Source of the DNA: JAYZVT01 sp050248375 | Lineage (GTDB): Bacteria; Pseudomonadota; Alphaproteobacteria; Rhizobiales; Methyloligellaceae | Reading direction: 5' to 3' | DNA length: 9,461 nucleotides | NCBI GenBank assembly: GCA_050248375.1 | Contig: JBFWSL010000159.1 | Coordinates: 1 to 9,461 of the forward strand | Part shown: positions 1 to 5,385 of the stretch, one piece after another | Numbering within the stretch: the first letter of the stretch is position 1 | Layout of the letters: every line of letters starts with the position of its first letter | Notes under the pieces: generated by a model | What the model saw: the letters and a program-made list of their open reading frames with translations, nothing else | Told to the model about the DNA's origin: nothing | Database searches by the model: none | Translations under genes and position numbers: made by a program

Positions 1-1326
1 GGCCTGAAGACCGCCGTGATCGAACGCGAACATCTGGGCGGCATCTGCCTCAACTGGGGCTGCATCCCCACCAAGGCGCTGCTGCGCACCTCCGAGGTCT
101 ATCACCTGATGCGGCACGCCGCCGATTTCGGCCTGTCCGCATCCGACATCCGCTTCGATATAGGCAAGGTGGTGGAGCGCAGCCGCAAGGTCGCGGACAG
201 GCTGTCGGGCGGCGTCGCCTATCTGATGAAGAAGAACAAGATCGCAGTGATCGACGGCACCGCACGGTTGAAGGGCAAGGGGCAGATCGCCGTCAAGGGC
301 AAGGACGGCCAGCCGCTTCCCGACGTGAGCGCCAAACACATCATCATCGCCACCGGCGCCCGCGCCCGCACGCTGCCGAACCTGCAGCCCGACGGCAAGC
401 TGGTGTGGACCTACAAGGAAGCCATGGTCCCGCCGGCGATGCCGAAGTCCCTGCTGGTCGTGGGTTCCGGCGCCATCGGCATCGAGTTCGCCAGCTTCTA
501 CCGCACTCTTGGCGCGGAGGTGACCGTGGTGGAGATCATGGACCGGATCCTGCCCGTCGAGGACGAGGAGATTTCCGGCCTCGCCCGCAAGGCTTTCGAG
601 AAGCAGGGCATGAAGATCCGCACCGGCACATCGGTCGAGAAGCTGGACAAGGAATCGGACAACGTCACCGTCACGCTCAAGGCCAAGGACGGAAAGATCG
701 AGACCGTTACCGTGGACCGCGTCATCCTCGCCGTCGGCATCGCCGGCAACGTCGAGAACATCGGCCTGGAGGAGGCCGGCGTGAAGACCGACCGCGGCCA
801 CATCGTCATCGACGAATGGTGCCGCACCGGTGTCGAGGGCATATATGCCATCGGCGACGTGGCCGGTCCGCCATGGCTCGCCCACAAGGCCAGCCATGAA
901 GGCGTCATCTGCGTGGAGAAGATCGCAGGCTACAAGGGCGTGCACCCCCTGGACACCACCAACATTCCCGGCTGCACCTATTGCTGGCCCCAGGTGGCCA
1001 GCGTCGGCCTGACCGAAAAGGCGGCGAAGGAGAAGGGACACGAGATAAAGGTCGGCCGCTTCCCCTACCAGGCCAACGGCAAGGCCATCGCGCTGGGTGA
1101 GACCGAAGGCCTGGTCAAGACCATCTTCGACGCGAAGTCAGGCGAGCTGCTCGGCGCCCACATGATCGGCGCGGAAGTGACGGAACTGATCCAGGGCTTT
1201 GGTGTCGCCCGCACGCTGGAGACGACCGAGGCCGAGCTCATGCATGCCATCTTCCCTCATCCCACCTTGTCGGAGATGATGCACGAATCGGTTCTCGACG
1301 CTTATGGGCGCGTCATCCATACTTGA
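1..1326 (+). CDS. lpdA: dihydrolipoamide dehydrogenase (E3), 5'-truncated by window
   Basis: FAD-dependent E3 subunit of 2-oxoacid dehydrogenase complexes: it reoxidises dihydrolipoyl arms and passes electrons to NAD+ in the cytoplasm. The frame is open from base 1, and the redox-disulfide motif GICLNWGCIPTK follows within about 50 bases, so the true start and the first roughly 25-30 residues (FAD GxGxxG) lie upstream. The GTG at 16 is internal. Also visible are the NAD-binding VVGSGAIGIEFA (from base 459), the second FAD motif YAIGDVAG (near 845-870), and the C-terminal catalytic His-Glu pair in HPTLSE (His at 1258-1260, Glu at 1273-1275). About 441 codons are present of a family length near 465-480. 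The LNWGCIPTK form of the disulfide motif, together with lipA downstream, is typical of the copy encoded with pyruvate dehydrogenase in alphaproteobacteria; that assignment to PDH rather than the 2-oxoglutarate complex is inference. No frameshift is seen. Confidence 0.96.
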   Translation, partial: GLKTAVIEREHLGGICLNWGCIPTKALLRTSEVYHLMRHAADFGLSASDIRFDIGKVVERSRKVADRLSGGVAYLMKKNKIAVIDGTARLKGKGQIAVKGKDGQPLPDVSAKHIIIATGARARTLPNLQPDGKLVWTYKEAMVPPAMPKSLLVVGSGAIGIEFASFYRTLGAEVTVVEIMDRILPVEDEEISGLARKAFEKQGMKIRTGTSVEKLDKESDNVTVTLKAKDGKIETVTVDRVILAVGIAGNVENIGLEEAGVKTDRGHIVIDEWCRTGVEGIYAIGDVAGPPWLAHKASHEGVICVEKIAGYKGVHPLDTTNIPGCTYCWPQVASVGLTEKAAKEKGHEIKVGRFPYQANGKAIALGETEGLVKTIFDAKSGELLGAHMIGAEVTELIQGFGVARTLETTEAELMHAIFPHPTLSEMMHESVLDAYGRVIHT

Positions 1327-1355
1327 TCGGACAGCCTCACAGAGGAGGACGGACT

Positions 1356-1655
1356 GTGGGTAACGAAGCTTACGGATTGATGGATCTTGGCGGCGGAGTC
1401 GGCATTCTCGGCACGCTGCTTATCGGCGCCATCGCCGGCTGGATCGCCGAAAAGATCATGCGGGCCGATCACGGCCTGCTCACCAACATCGTCGTCGGCA
1501 TCGCCGGTTCATTTGCCGGCGGCTTTCTGGCCAACGCCATCGGCCTGCGGCTGGGCGAGATTTTCCAGGGCTGGTTCTGGGGCAATCTGATAGTATCGGT
1601 AATCGGCGCCTGCATCCTGATCGCCGTCTACCGGATGATCAAGCAGAGGGGCTGA
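1356..1655 (+). CDS. GlsB/YeaQ/YmgE-family small membrane protein, copy 1
   Basis: A 99-residue hydrophobic protein with three predicted membrane helices, at about residues 13-30, 38-58 and 70-92. The Gly-rich helices (LIGAIAGWIAEKIM, then GIAGSFAGGFLANAIG) are characteristic of the transglycosylase-associated (Transgly_assoc, PF04226) or GlsB/YeaQ/YmgE family. These are inner-membrane proteins often linked to stress response, with no established biochemical activity. I chose the GTG at 1356 because AGAGGAGG (1341-1348) precedes it at good distance. An ATG at 1380 (residue 9) is the alternative. A TTG extension to 1323 would overlap lpd and lacks a ribosome site. The gene sits 29 bases after lpd, so co-transcription is likely. 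It is paralogous to the next gene: 22 of 43 residues match across the first two helices. Family call is strong; role unknown. Confidence 0.88.
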   Translation: MGNEAYGLMDLGGGVGILGTLLIGAIAGWIAEKIMRADHGLLTNIVVGIAGSFAGGFLANAIGLRLGEIFQGWFWGNLIVSVIGACILIAVYRMIKQRG

Positions 1656-1664
1656 GACTGACGG

Positions 1665-1679
1665 GCCCGGTTCACGGGC
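1665..1679 (+). repeat. small inverted repeat between the two GlsB-like genes
   Basis: GCCCG (1665-1669) and CGGGC (1675-1679) are perfect 5-base arms around loop GTTCA, 9 bases after the first gene's stop. No T-run follows, so it is not a convincing terminator. It could stabilise or process the transcript. Confidence 0.3.
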
Positions 1680-1704
1680 TGCGTTAACGGGGGAGGGCTA
1701 GACC

Positions 1705-1938
1705 ATGAATTTCCTGTACTTTCTGTTGATCGGCTTGATCGCCGGCTGGCTGGCGGGAGAGCTTATGGGCCGCCGCCAGGACCTGCTCATGAACCTGGTC
1801 ATCGGCTGCGTCGGCGCGCTTCTCGGCGGCTTCCTGGCCGGCCTGATCGGCATCGGGGCCTATGGACTGATCGGACAGCTCGTCATCGCCACCCTTGGCG
1901 CGGTTCTGCTGATATTCCTGATCCGCAAGTTCCGCTGA
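1705..1938 (+). CDS. GlsB/YeaQ/YmgE-family small membrane protein, copy 2
   Basis: A 77-residue, almost wholly hydrophobic protein with three helices (about residues 3-20, 28-50 and 53-73) and a basic tail, IRKFR. It shares LIG-IAGW-A, the loop LL-N and the GGFLA segment with copy 1 but lacks the N-terminal extension and the longer loop before helix 3. At 77 residues it is close to the usual size of the family (about 80). The ATG at 1705 is preceded by a strong purine-rich ribosome site, GGGGGAGGG (1689-1697). It follows copy 1 by 49 bases, which suggests a tandem duplication or a recruited paralogue within one transcription unit. The family is known as small inner-membrane proteins of the Transgly_assoc domain; function in this organism cannot be read from sequence. 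Confidence 0.9.
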   Translation: MNFLYFLLIGLIAGWLAGELMGRRQDLLMNLVIGCVGALLGGFLAGLIGIGAYGLIGQLVIATLGAVLLIFLIRKFR

Positions 1939-1972
1939 GTATTCCCGGCTGGGATTGGGGACAAGGCTGCCA

Positions 1973-2030
1973 TGCGCGCGGGCGTGTTGGCGCTGCGCGT
2001 CCGCGCGTGCTAGTGACTCCGCTATGCGGA
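1973..2030 (+). promoter_or_regulatory. hairpin-rich leader upstream of lipA
   Basis: The 108-base spacer between the second GlsB-like gene and lipA can fold strongly. Bases 1974-1987 pair with 1995-2008 to give a 14-pair stem (four G-U) around a 7-base loop, 1988-1994. A second perfect stem, TCCGC (2018-2022) with GCGGA (2026-2030), has loop TAT. No T-run follows either stem, so a classical intrinsic terminator is not supported. The short third stem at 2035-2046 abuts the lipA start codon. Whether this is a transcript boundary, a regulatory leader or chance folding of GC-rich DNA cannot be told here. No convincing promoter was recognised. Confidence 0.4.
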
Positions 2031-2046
2031 ACAATGGCATAAGCCA

Positions 2047-3009
2047 ATGGTGACCCTGCTCGACACTCTCAAGGACGGTCCTCGCGGGCCACGGCATCCC
2101 GAAAAGGCCAACCGGCCCGACACGCCCGTCCTGCGCAAGCCGGCCTGGATCCGGGTGAAGGCGCCCGGTTCGCCGACCTACAACGAGACGCGGCGGATTA
2201 TGCGGGAGAACAACCTGCATACCGTCTGCGAGGAGGCCGGCTGCCCGAACGTAGGCGAGTGCTGGTCCAAGAAGCACGCCACCATGATGATCATGGGCGA
2301 CACGTGCACGCGGGCCTGCGCCTTCTGCAATGTCCGCACCGGCAGACCCGAGCCGCTGGATCCGCTGGAGCCCGGGAATGTCGCCCGCGCCGTCGCAACC
2401 CTCGGCCTGACCCATGTCGTCGTCACGTCCGTCGACCGCGACGACCTCGATGACGGTGGAGCGGATCATTTCGCGCGCGTTATCCTCGCTATCCGCGCGG
2501 CATCGCCCGGCACCACCATCGAGGTGCTGACGCCCGACTTTCTCCGCAAGGAGGGAGCGCTCGAAACGGTCATCGAGGCCAGGCCCGACGTGTTCAACCA
2601 CAACCTCGAGACCGTGCCCTCCCTGTATCTGACCATCCGGCCGGGCTCGCGCTATTTCCACTCCCTGCGCCTGTTGCAGCGGGCTAAGGAACTCGATCCA
2701 TCCATCTTCACCAAGTCCGGCATCATGGTCGGGCTGGGCGAACAGCGCGCCGAGGTCCTTCAGGTGATGGACGACATGCGTTCGGCCGAGGTCGACTTCC
2801 TCACCATAGGCCAGTATCTCCAGCCGACCCGCAAACACGCGGCCATCGACCGTTTCGTCACGCCGGAGGAATTCGCAGCCTATGAGAAGTCCGCTTACGG
2901 GAAGGGCTTTCTGCTCGTCTCCGCCACGCCGCTGACCCGCTCGTCCTATCATGCGGGCGAGGACTTCGAGCGCCTGCGCGCCGCGCGCAACGCCGCACTC
3001 AACCGCTGA
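2047..3009 (+). CDS. lipA: lipoyl synthase (radical SAM)
   Basis: LipA inserts two sulfur atoms at C6 and C8 of the octanoyl group on lipoyl domains of the 2-oxoacid dehydrogenases and the glycine cleavage H protein, in the cytoplasm. The 320-residue product has all expected ligands: the auxiliary-cluster cysteines C61, C66 and C72 in CEEAGCPNVGECW; the radical-SAM CX3CX2C cysteines C87, C91 and C94 in CTRACAFC; and the C-terminal RSSY (298-301) whose serine ligates the auxiliary cluster. Length is normal for the family. The ATG at 2047 gives the usual alphaproteobacterial N-terminus with HPEKANRPD. No clear Shine-Dalgarno lies at the right distance; the nearest GGA (2028-2030) is 16 bases away and inside a hairpin. 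The next gene starts 10 bases after the stop. Placement near lpd fits the substrate relationship. Confidence 0.98.
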   Translation: MVTLLDTLKDGPRGPRHPEKANRPDTPVLRKPAWIRVKAPGSPTYNETRRIMRENNLHTVCEEAGCPNVGECWSKKHATMMIMGDTCTRACAFCNVRTGRPEPLDPLEPGNVARAVATLGLTHVVVTSVDRDDLDDGGADHFARVILAIRAASPGTTIEVLTPDFLRKEGALETVIEARPDVFNHNLETVPSLYLTIRPGSRYFHSLRLLQRAKELDPSIFTKSGIMVGLGEQRAEVLQVMDDMRSAEVDFLTIGQYLQPTRKHAAIDRFVTPEEFAAYEKSAYGKGFLLVSATPLTRSSYHAGEDFERLRAARNAALNR

Positions 3010-3019
3010 CCCGCCTGCC

Positions 3020-3502
3020 ATGCGCAAGTTCAGGACCACGCATCTGGTCGCTCATTCCGCACGCGAGATGTACGCTCTGGTCGCGGACGTGGATTCCTAC
3101 CCGCAGTTTCTGCCCCTGTGCGAAGATCTGACCGTCCTCGAGCGGAAAAAGAACGCCGATGGCGAGGACGTGCTCGTGGCGCGCATGACCGTTGCCTACA
3201 AGTTCTTCCGCGAGACCTTCAGCACCCGCGTCACGCTCGATCCCGGAAACCTGTTCATACTGGTGGAGTATCTCGACGGGCCCTTCCGGCACCTGGAGAA
3301 CCGCTGGCGCTTCCTGCCGGTGAACGACACTTCATGCGAAGTCGATTTCTACATCGAGTACGAGTTCGCTTCCCGCTCCATGCAGATGCTGATGGGCGCA
3401 ATGTTCGAAAAGGCGTTCACGAAATTCACCGCCGCCTTCGAGGAACGCGCCCATCAGGTGTACGGGAAGGGCGCGGGCAGCGCATCCGCGTCTCTCGACT
3501 GA
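3020..3502 (+). CDS. Coq10/RatA-type START-domain protein (ubiquinone-binding)
   Basis: A 160-residue soluble protein of the polyketide cyclase/START superfamily. The family signature VADVDSYPQFLPLCEDL lies near residues 22-38, after an N-terminal strand RTTHLVAHSA. The C-terminal half ends in a long amphipathic helix, SMQMLMGAMFEKAFTKFTAAFEE in part. Homologues include yeast Coq10, which binds coenzyme Q and supports its use in respiration, and E. coli RatA, which was reported as a 70S-assembly-blocking toxin. In alphaproteobacteria the gene commonly follows lipA, as here, and a quinone-related housekeeping role is more likely than a toxin; that is inference. The start is set at ATG 3020 because it begins the conserved strand. 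The frame extends upstream to 2951, but that would overlap lipA. There is no strong ribosome site, so translation is probably coupled to lipA. Confidence 0.9.
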   Translation: MRKFRTTHLVAHSAREMYALVADVDSYPQFLPLCEDLTVLERKKNADGEDVLVARMTVAYKFFRETFSTRVTLDPGNLFILVEYLDGPFRHLENRWRFLPVNDTSCEVDFYIEYEFASRSMQMLMGAMFEKAFTKFTAAFEERAHQVYGKGAGSASASLD

Positions 3503-3508
3503 TTTTCT
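3472..3508 (+). terminator. possible weak terminator at end of the Coq10-like gene
   Basis: CGCGG (3472-3476) pairs with CCGCG (3486-3490) around a 9-base loop inside the gene's last codons, and a T-rich stretch TTTTCTT begins at 3503. The 12-base distance between stem and T-run makes it a poor intrinsic terminator. The convergent genes here are only 19 bases apart, so some termination signal is expected nearby. Confidence 0.2.
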
Positions 3509-3521
3509 TGCGCCATGGACG

Positions 3522-4019
3522 CTAAAGCAGGCCCTCGACCAGCGTAAGCGCCTCCGCGATGGACATGCGGCGAATTTCCTGCCGCCCCCTGTCACCGAAT
3601 TCAACGCGTTTGTGCAGGGTAGGGCGCCCCTTTCGGGCCGCCGCGAAATGAACCAGCCCCACGGGCTTTTCCGGGCTGCCTCCGCCCGGCCCGGCGATGC
3701 CCGTAACCGAAACAGCGAGATCGGAGCCCGCCCGCTTCATGGCCCCTTCGGCCATGGCGCGGGCAACTTCCTCGCTCACCGCGCCATGCTTCTTCAGCAT
3801 GGCCGCGGGAACGCCGAGCACCTTGTTCTTGGCGGCGTTGGAATAGGTCACGAACCCCCGGTCGACCACGTCCGACGAGCCGGGAACGTCGGTCAGCGTG
3901 GCCGCGATCAGTCCGCCGGTGCAGGATTCCGCGGTCACCAGGGTCAGCCCACGGTCCCGGCAGGCGTCAAGCAGGTTTCGCGCCTGAGCGATCAGCGCTG
4001 CATCCATCGAACTACTCAT
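3522..4019 (-). CDS. pncC: stand-alone CinA C-terminal domain, NMN amidohydrolase
   Basis: A 165-residue protein equal to the CinA C-terminal domain alone, without the N-terminal MoCF-like ADP-ribose pyrophosphatase domain. This domain hydrolyses nicotinamide mononucleotide to nicotinate mononucleotide and ammonia (EC 3.5.1.42), part of pyridine-nucleotide recycling. Visible signatures are the catalytic-serine motif AESCTGG (residues 30-36), RGFVTYSNAAK, the KHGAVSEEVA segment, and SVTGIAGPGGGSPEKPVGLV. Length matches E. coli PncC. The ATG at 4019 lies inside the ispDF 3' end, giving an 8-base overlap with its TAG and suggesting translational coupling. An ATG four codons later (4007) is also possible. 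An upstream in-frame start at 4070 would only extend the overlap with ispDF. Older annotation often calls it competence/damage-inducible CinA; nothing here indicates a competence role. Confidence 0.93.
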   Translation of the reverse strand: MSSSMDAALIAQARNLLDACRDRGLTLVTAESCTGGLIAATLTDVPGSSDVVDRGFVTYSNAAKNKVLGVPAAMLKKHGAVSEEVARAMAEGAMKRAGSDLAVSVTGIAGPGGGSPEKPVGLVHFAAARKGRPTLHKRVEFGDRGRQEIRRMSIAEALTLVEGLL

Positions 4020-5244
4020 TGCGCGGCAACCAAACGGTCGCGACCGCATTGGCCGCGATACCTTCGCCACGTCCCGTGAAACCGAGCTTCTCGGACGTCG
4101 TCGCCTTCACTCCGACGCGTCCCTTTTCGAGAACGAGTATTTCAGCGATGCGTTCCCGCATGGACTCCCGGTGAGGACCGATTTTCGGCGCCTCGCAGAT
4201 CAGTGTCAGGTCAACGTTGACAACACGCCCCCCCAGCGCCGCCACCCGCCGGACTGCGTCGGCCAGGAACAGGTGCGAGGCCGCGCCTTTCCATTTCGGA
4301 TCGCCGGGCGGGAAGTGCGCGCCGATATCGCCGTCCCCGATCGCCCCGAGCAGCGCGTCGGTCAGCGCATGCAGCCCCACATCCGCATCGGAATGACCGT
4401 CCAGGCCTCTGCCATGCGGCACTCGCACCCCGCACAGCCATACATGGTCGCCGGGACAGAAGGCATGCACGTCGAAGCCGAACCCCGTTCGCGTCTCTCC
4501 CATCCCGCCCGGGAACATCCGTTGCTCCGCCATGTCGAAATCCTGCGCCGTCGTCAGCTTGATGTTTCGGGGCGAGCCTTGCACGAGCCGGACCGTGCCG
4601 CCCTGCCATTCGATGAGCTGGGTATCGTCGGTGAAGCCGCTCCTGCCTGTCTTCGCCGCCGCCCGGTGGGCCGCCAGGATCGCGGCGAAGCGGAAGCCCT
4701 GCGGCGTCTGCGCGGCCCAAAGGCCGGCCCGGTCCAGCGAAGCCGTGACCAGTCCGTTCTCGCCACGCTTCAGCGTGTCGATCACGGGCAGGGCAGGGAG
4801 CACGGCATCGAACCGCGACAGCGCTTCGCTCACCCTGCCGATGACATCGCCGCTCACAAAGGGACGCGCCGCGTCGTGTACAAGCACCCGTTCCGGCGAC
4901 AGGCCCGCAAGCGCCTCGAGGCCGGCGCACACCGATTCCTGCCGCGTTTCCCTGCCTGTTACGGGCGGCAACAGTTTATGACTGGCCTCTCCTACGGCCT
5001 TGTCATATAGCGGCCGGTGTTCGCCGCGTATGACCACCTGGATGGCATCCACGGCGCCCGAGCGCGCAAAGGCGTCAACCGCACGCGCGAGCACGGGCAG
5101 GCCACCGATTGGCCGGTACTGCTTGGGAAGACTGGACGGGCCCATATCTGCCCGTTCGCCTCTTCCCGCGGCAACGATGAGAGCGGCTGTTTTCAAGTCA
5201 TCTAACCCCTGTAGGGGAGGAGGCCTTGCCTGCCTCGTCGGCAT
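4012..5244 (-). CDS. ispDF: bifunctional IspD/IspF, MEP pathway
   Basis: One 410-residue protein joins two non-consecutive enzymes of the MEP isoprenoid pathway. The N-terminal IspD domain (about 18-245) makes CDP-methylerythritol from MEP and CTP. It carries AALIVAAGRGER, LPKQYRPIGG (Lys41), VHDAARPFV and QTPQGFR. The C-terminal IspF domain (about 250-410) cyclises CDP-ME 2-phosphate to MEcPP. It carries the metal ligands Asp258 and His260 in FGFDVHAF, then LDGHSDADVGLHAL, FPPGDPKWKGA and TTSEKLGFTGRGEGI. Such fusions are common in alphaproteobacteria and epsilonproteobacteria; IspE, which acts between the two, is separate. The start is uncertain. ATG 5244 adds 16 poorly conserved residues (with PPP), whereas TTG 5196, just before KTAALIVAAG, matches the usual IspD N-terminus and has AGGGG 9 bases upstream. 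It overlaps pncC downstream. Confidence 0.95.
   Translation of the reverse strand: MPTRQARPPPLQGLDDLKTAALIVAAGRGERADMGPSSLPKQYRPIGGLPVLARAVDAFARSGAVDAIQVVIRGEHRPLYDKAVGEASHKLLPPVTGRETRQESVCAGLEALAGLSPERVLVHDAARPFVSGDVIGRVSEALSRFDAVLPALPVIDTLKRGENGLVTASLDRAGLWAAQTPQGFRFAAILAAHRAAAKTGRSGFTDDTQLIEWQGGTVRLVQGSPRNIKLTTAQDFDMAEQRMFPGGMGETRTGFGFDVHAFCPGDHVWLCGVRVPHGRGLDGHSDADVGLHALTDALLGAIGDGDIGAHFPPGDPKWKGAASHLFLADAVRRVAALGGRVVNVDLTLICEAPKIGPHRESMRERIAEILVLEKGRVGVKATTSEKLGFTGRGEGIAANAVATVWLPRNE
5206..5217 (-). promoter_or_regulatory. CCCCTGTAGGGG dyad between the two candidate ispDF starts
   Basis: An inverted repeat with arms CCCCT and AGGGG. Read on the minus strand it places AGGGG 9 bases before the TTG at 5196 and opposite CCCC, so it could hide that ribosome site if TTG 5196 is the real start. 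If ATG 5244 is used, it is simply coding sequence. Confidence 0.3.
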
Positions 5245-5249
5245 CGGAA

Positions 5250-5264
5250 CCTAGTTAGCCTAGG
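5250..5264. promoter_or_regulatory. perfect dyad CCTAG-TTAGC-CTAGG, possible operator
   Basis: Five-base perfect arms around a five-base centre, starting 6 bases upstream of the ATG at 5244 of ispDF. It lies in the divergent intergenic region, where a regulator site would be expected, but no specific regulator's motif is recognised. On the minus strand, an imperfect promoter TTGGCA (5275-5270) with TAGGTT 17 bases on runs through it. Confidence 0.3.
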
Positions 5265-5310
5265 ACAAATTGCCAATGTTTACCCTGTGGATGGCCCCCG
5301 TTGTTCGATG

Positions 5311-5339
5311 TTGCAGTGCAGAAAGATTCTCACTAGACT
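5311..5339 (+). promoter_or_regulatory. possible dusB-ntrBC promoter
   Basis: TTGCAG (5311-5316) and TAGACT (5334-5339) are separated by 17 bases, the ideal sigma-70 spacing, but match the consensus at only 3 and 4 positions. It sits about 47 bases upstream of the dusB ATG, where the sequence turns AT-rich (35% GC over 5321-5385). A sigma-54 site was looked for and not seen. Confidence 0.3.
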
Positions 5340-5382
5340 GCCTAATAAACGTCCATCGATTATACATGAGTATTTTTTAGGC
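5340..5382 (+). promoter_or_regulatory. dusB leader stem that can cover the ribosome site
   Basis: GCCTAA-T-AAA (5340-5349) can pair with TTT-T-TTAGGC (5373-5382), nine of ten positions, around a 23-base loop. The 3' arm includes AGG (5379-5381), the only Shine-Dalgarno-like bases before the dusB ATG at 5386. The loop contains ATG (5366) opening a four-codon frame, M-S-I-F, that ends at 5380. The heptamer ACATGAG appears at 5364-5370 and again over the true start at 5384-5390. Regulation by this structure is inference. Confidence 0.3.
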
Positions 5383-5384
5383 AA
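5359..5384 (-). promoter_or_regulatory. possible ispDF-pncC promoter with exact TATAAT
   Basis: Minus-strand bases 5364 to 5359 read TATAAT, an exact sigma-70 -10 element, within a 35% GC patch in a GC-rich genome. A TTGCCT (5384-5379) lies upstream, but the spacer is only 14 bases, so the -35 match is poor. A start near 5352 would give about a 108-base leader to ATG 5244. This is motif reading only. Confidence 0.35.
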
Positions 5385-5385
5385 C

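Noticed and set aside
16..18. GTG at 16 as the lpd start
   Set aside because: The frame is open to base 1 with typical Lpd residues (GLKTA) before it, and the first FAD motif would be missing.
1684..3039. A 451-codon open frame on the minus strand across the second GlsB-like gene and lipA
   Set aside because: It is a shadow of third-position GC bias. The plus strand encodes an intact LipA with all ligands, and the minus frame shows no recognisable motif.
3503..3521. Bidirectional terminator in the 19-base gap between the convergent genes
   Set aside because: The gap has a short T-run but no hairpin of its own; the nearest stem lies 12 bases upstream, inside the Coq10-like gene.
5287..5385. 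Extended dusB start at GTG 5287
   Set aside because: The added 33 residues come from AT-rich, promoter-like sequence and do not resemble DusB N-termini.
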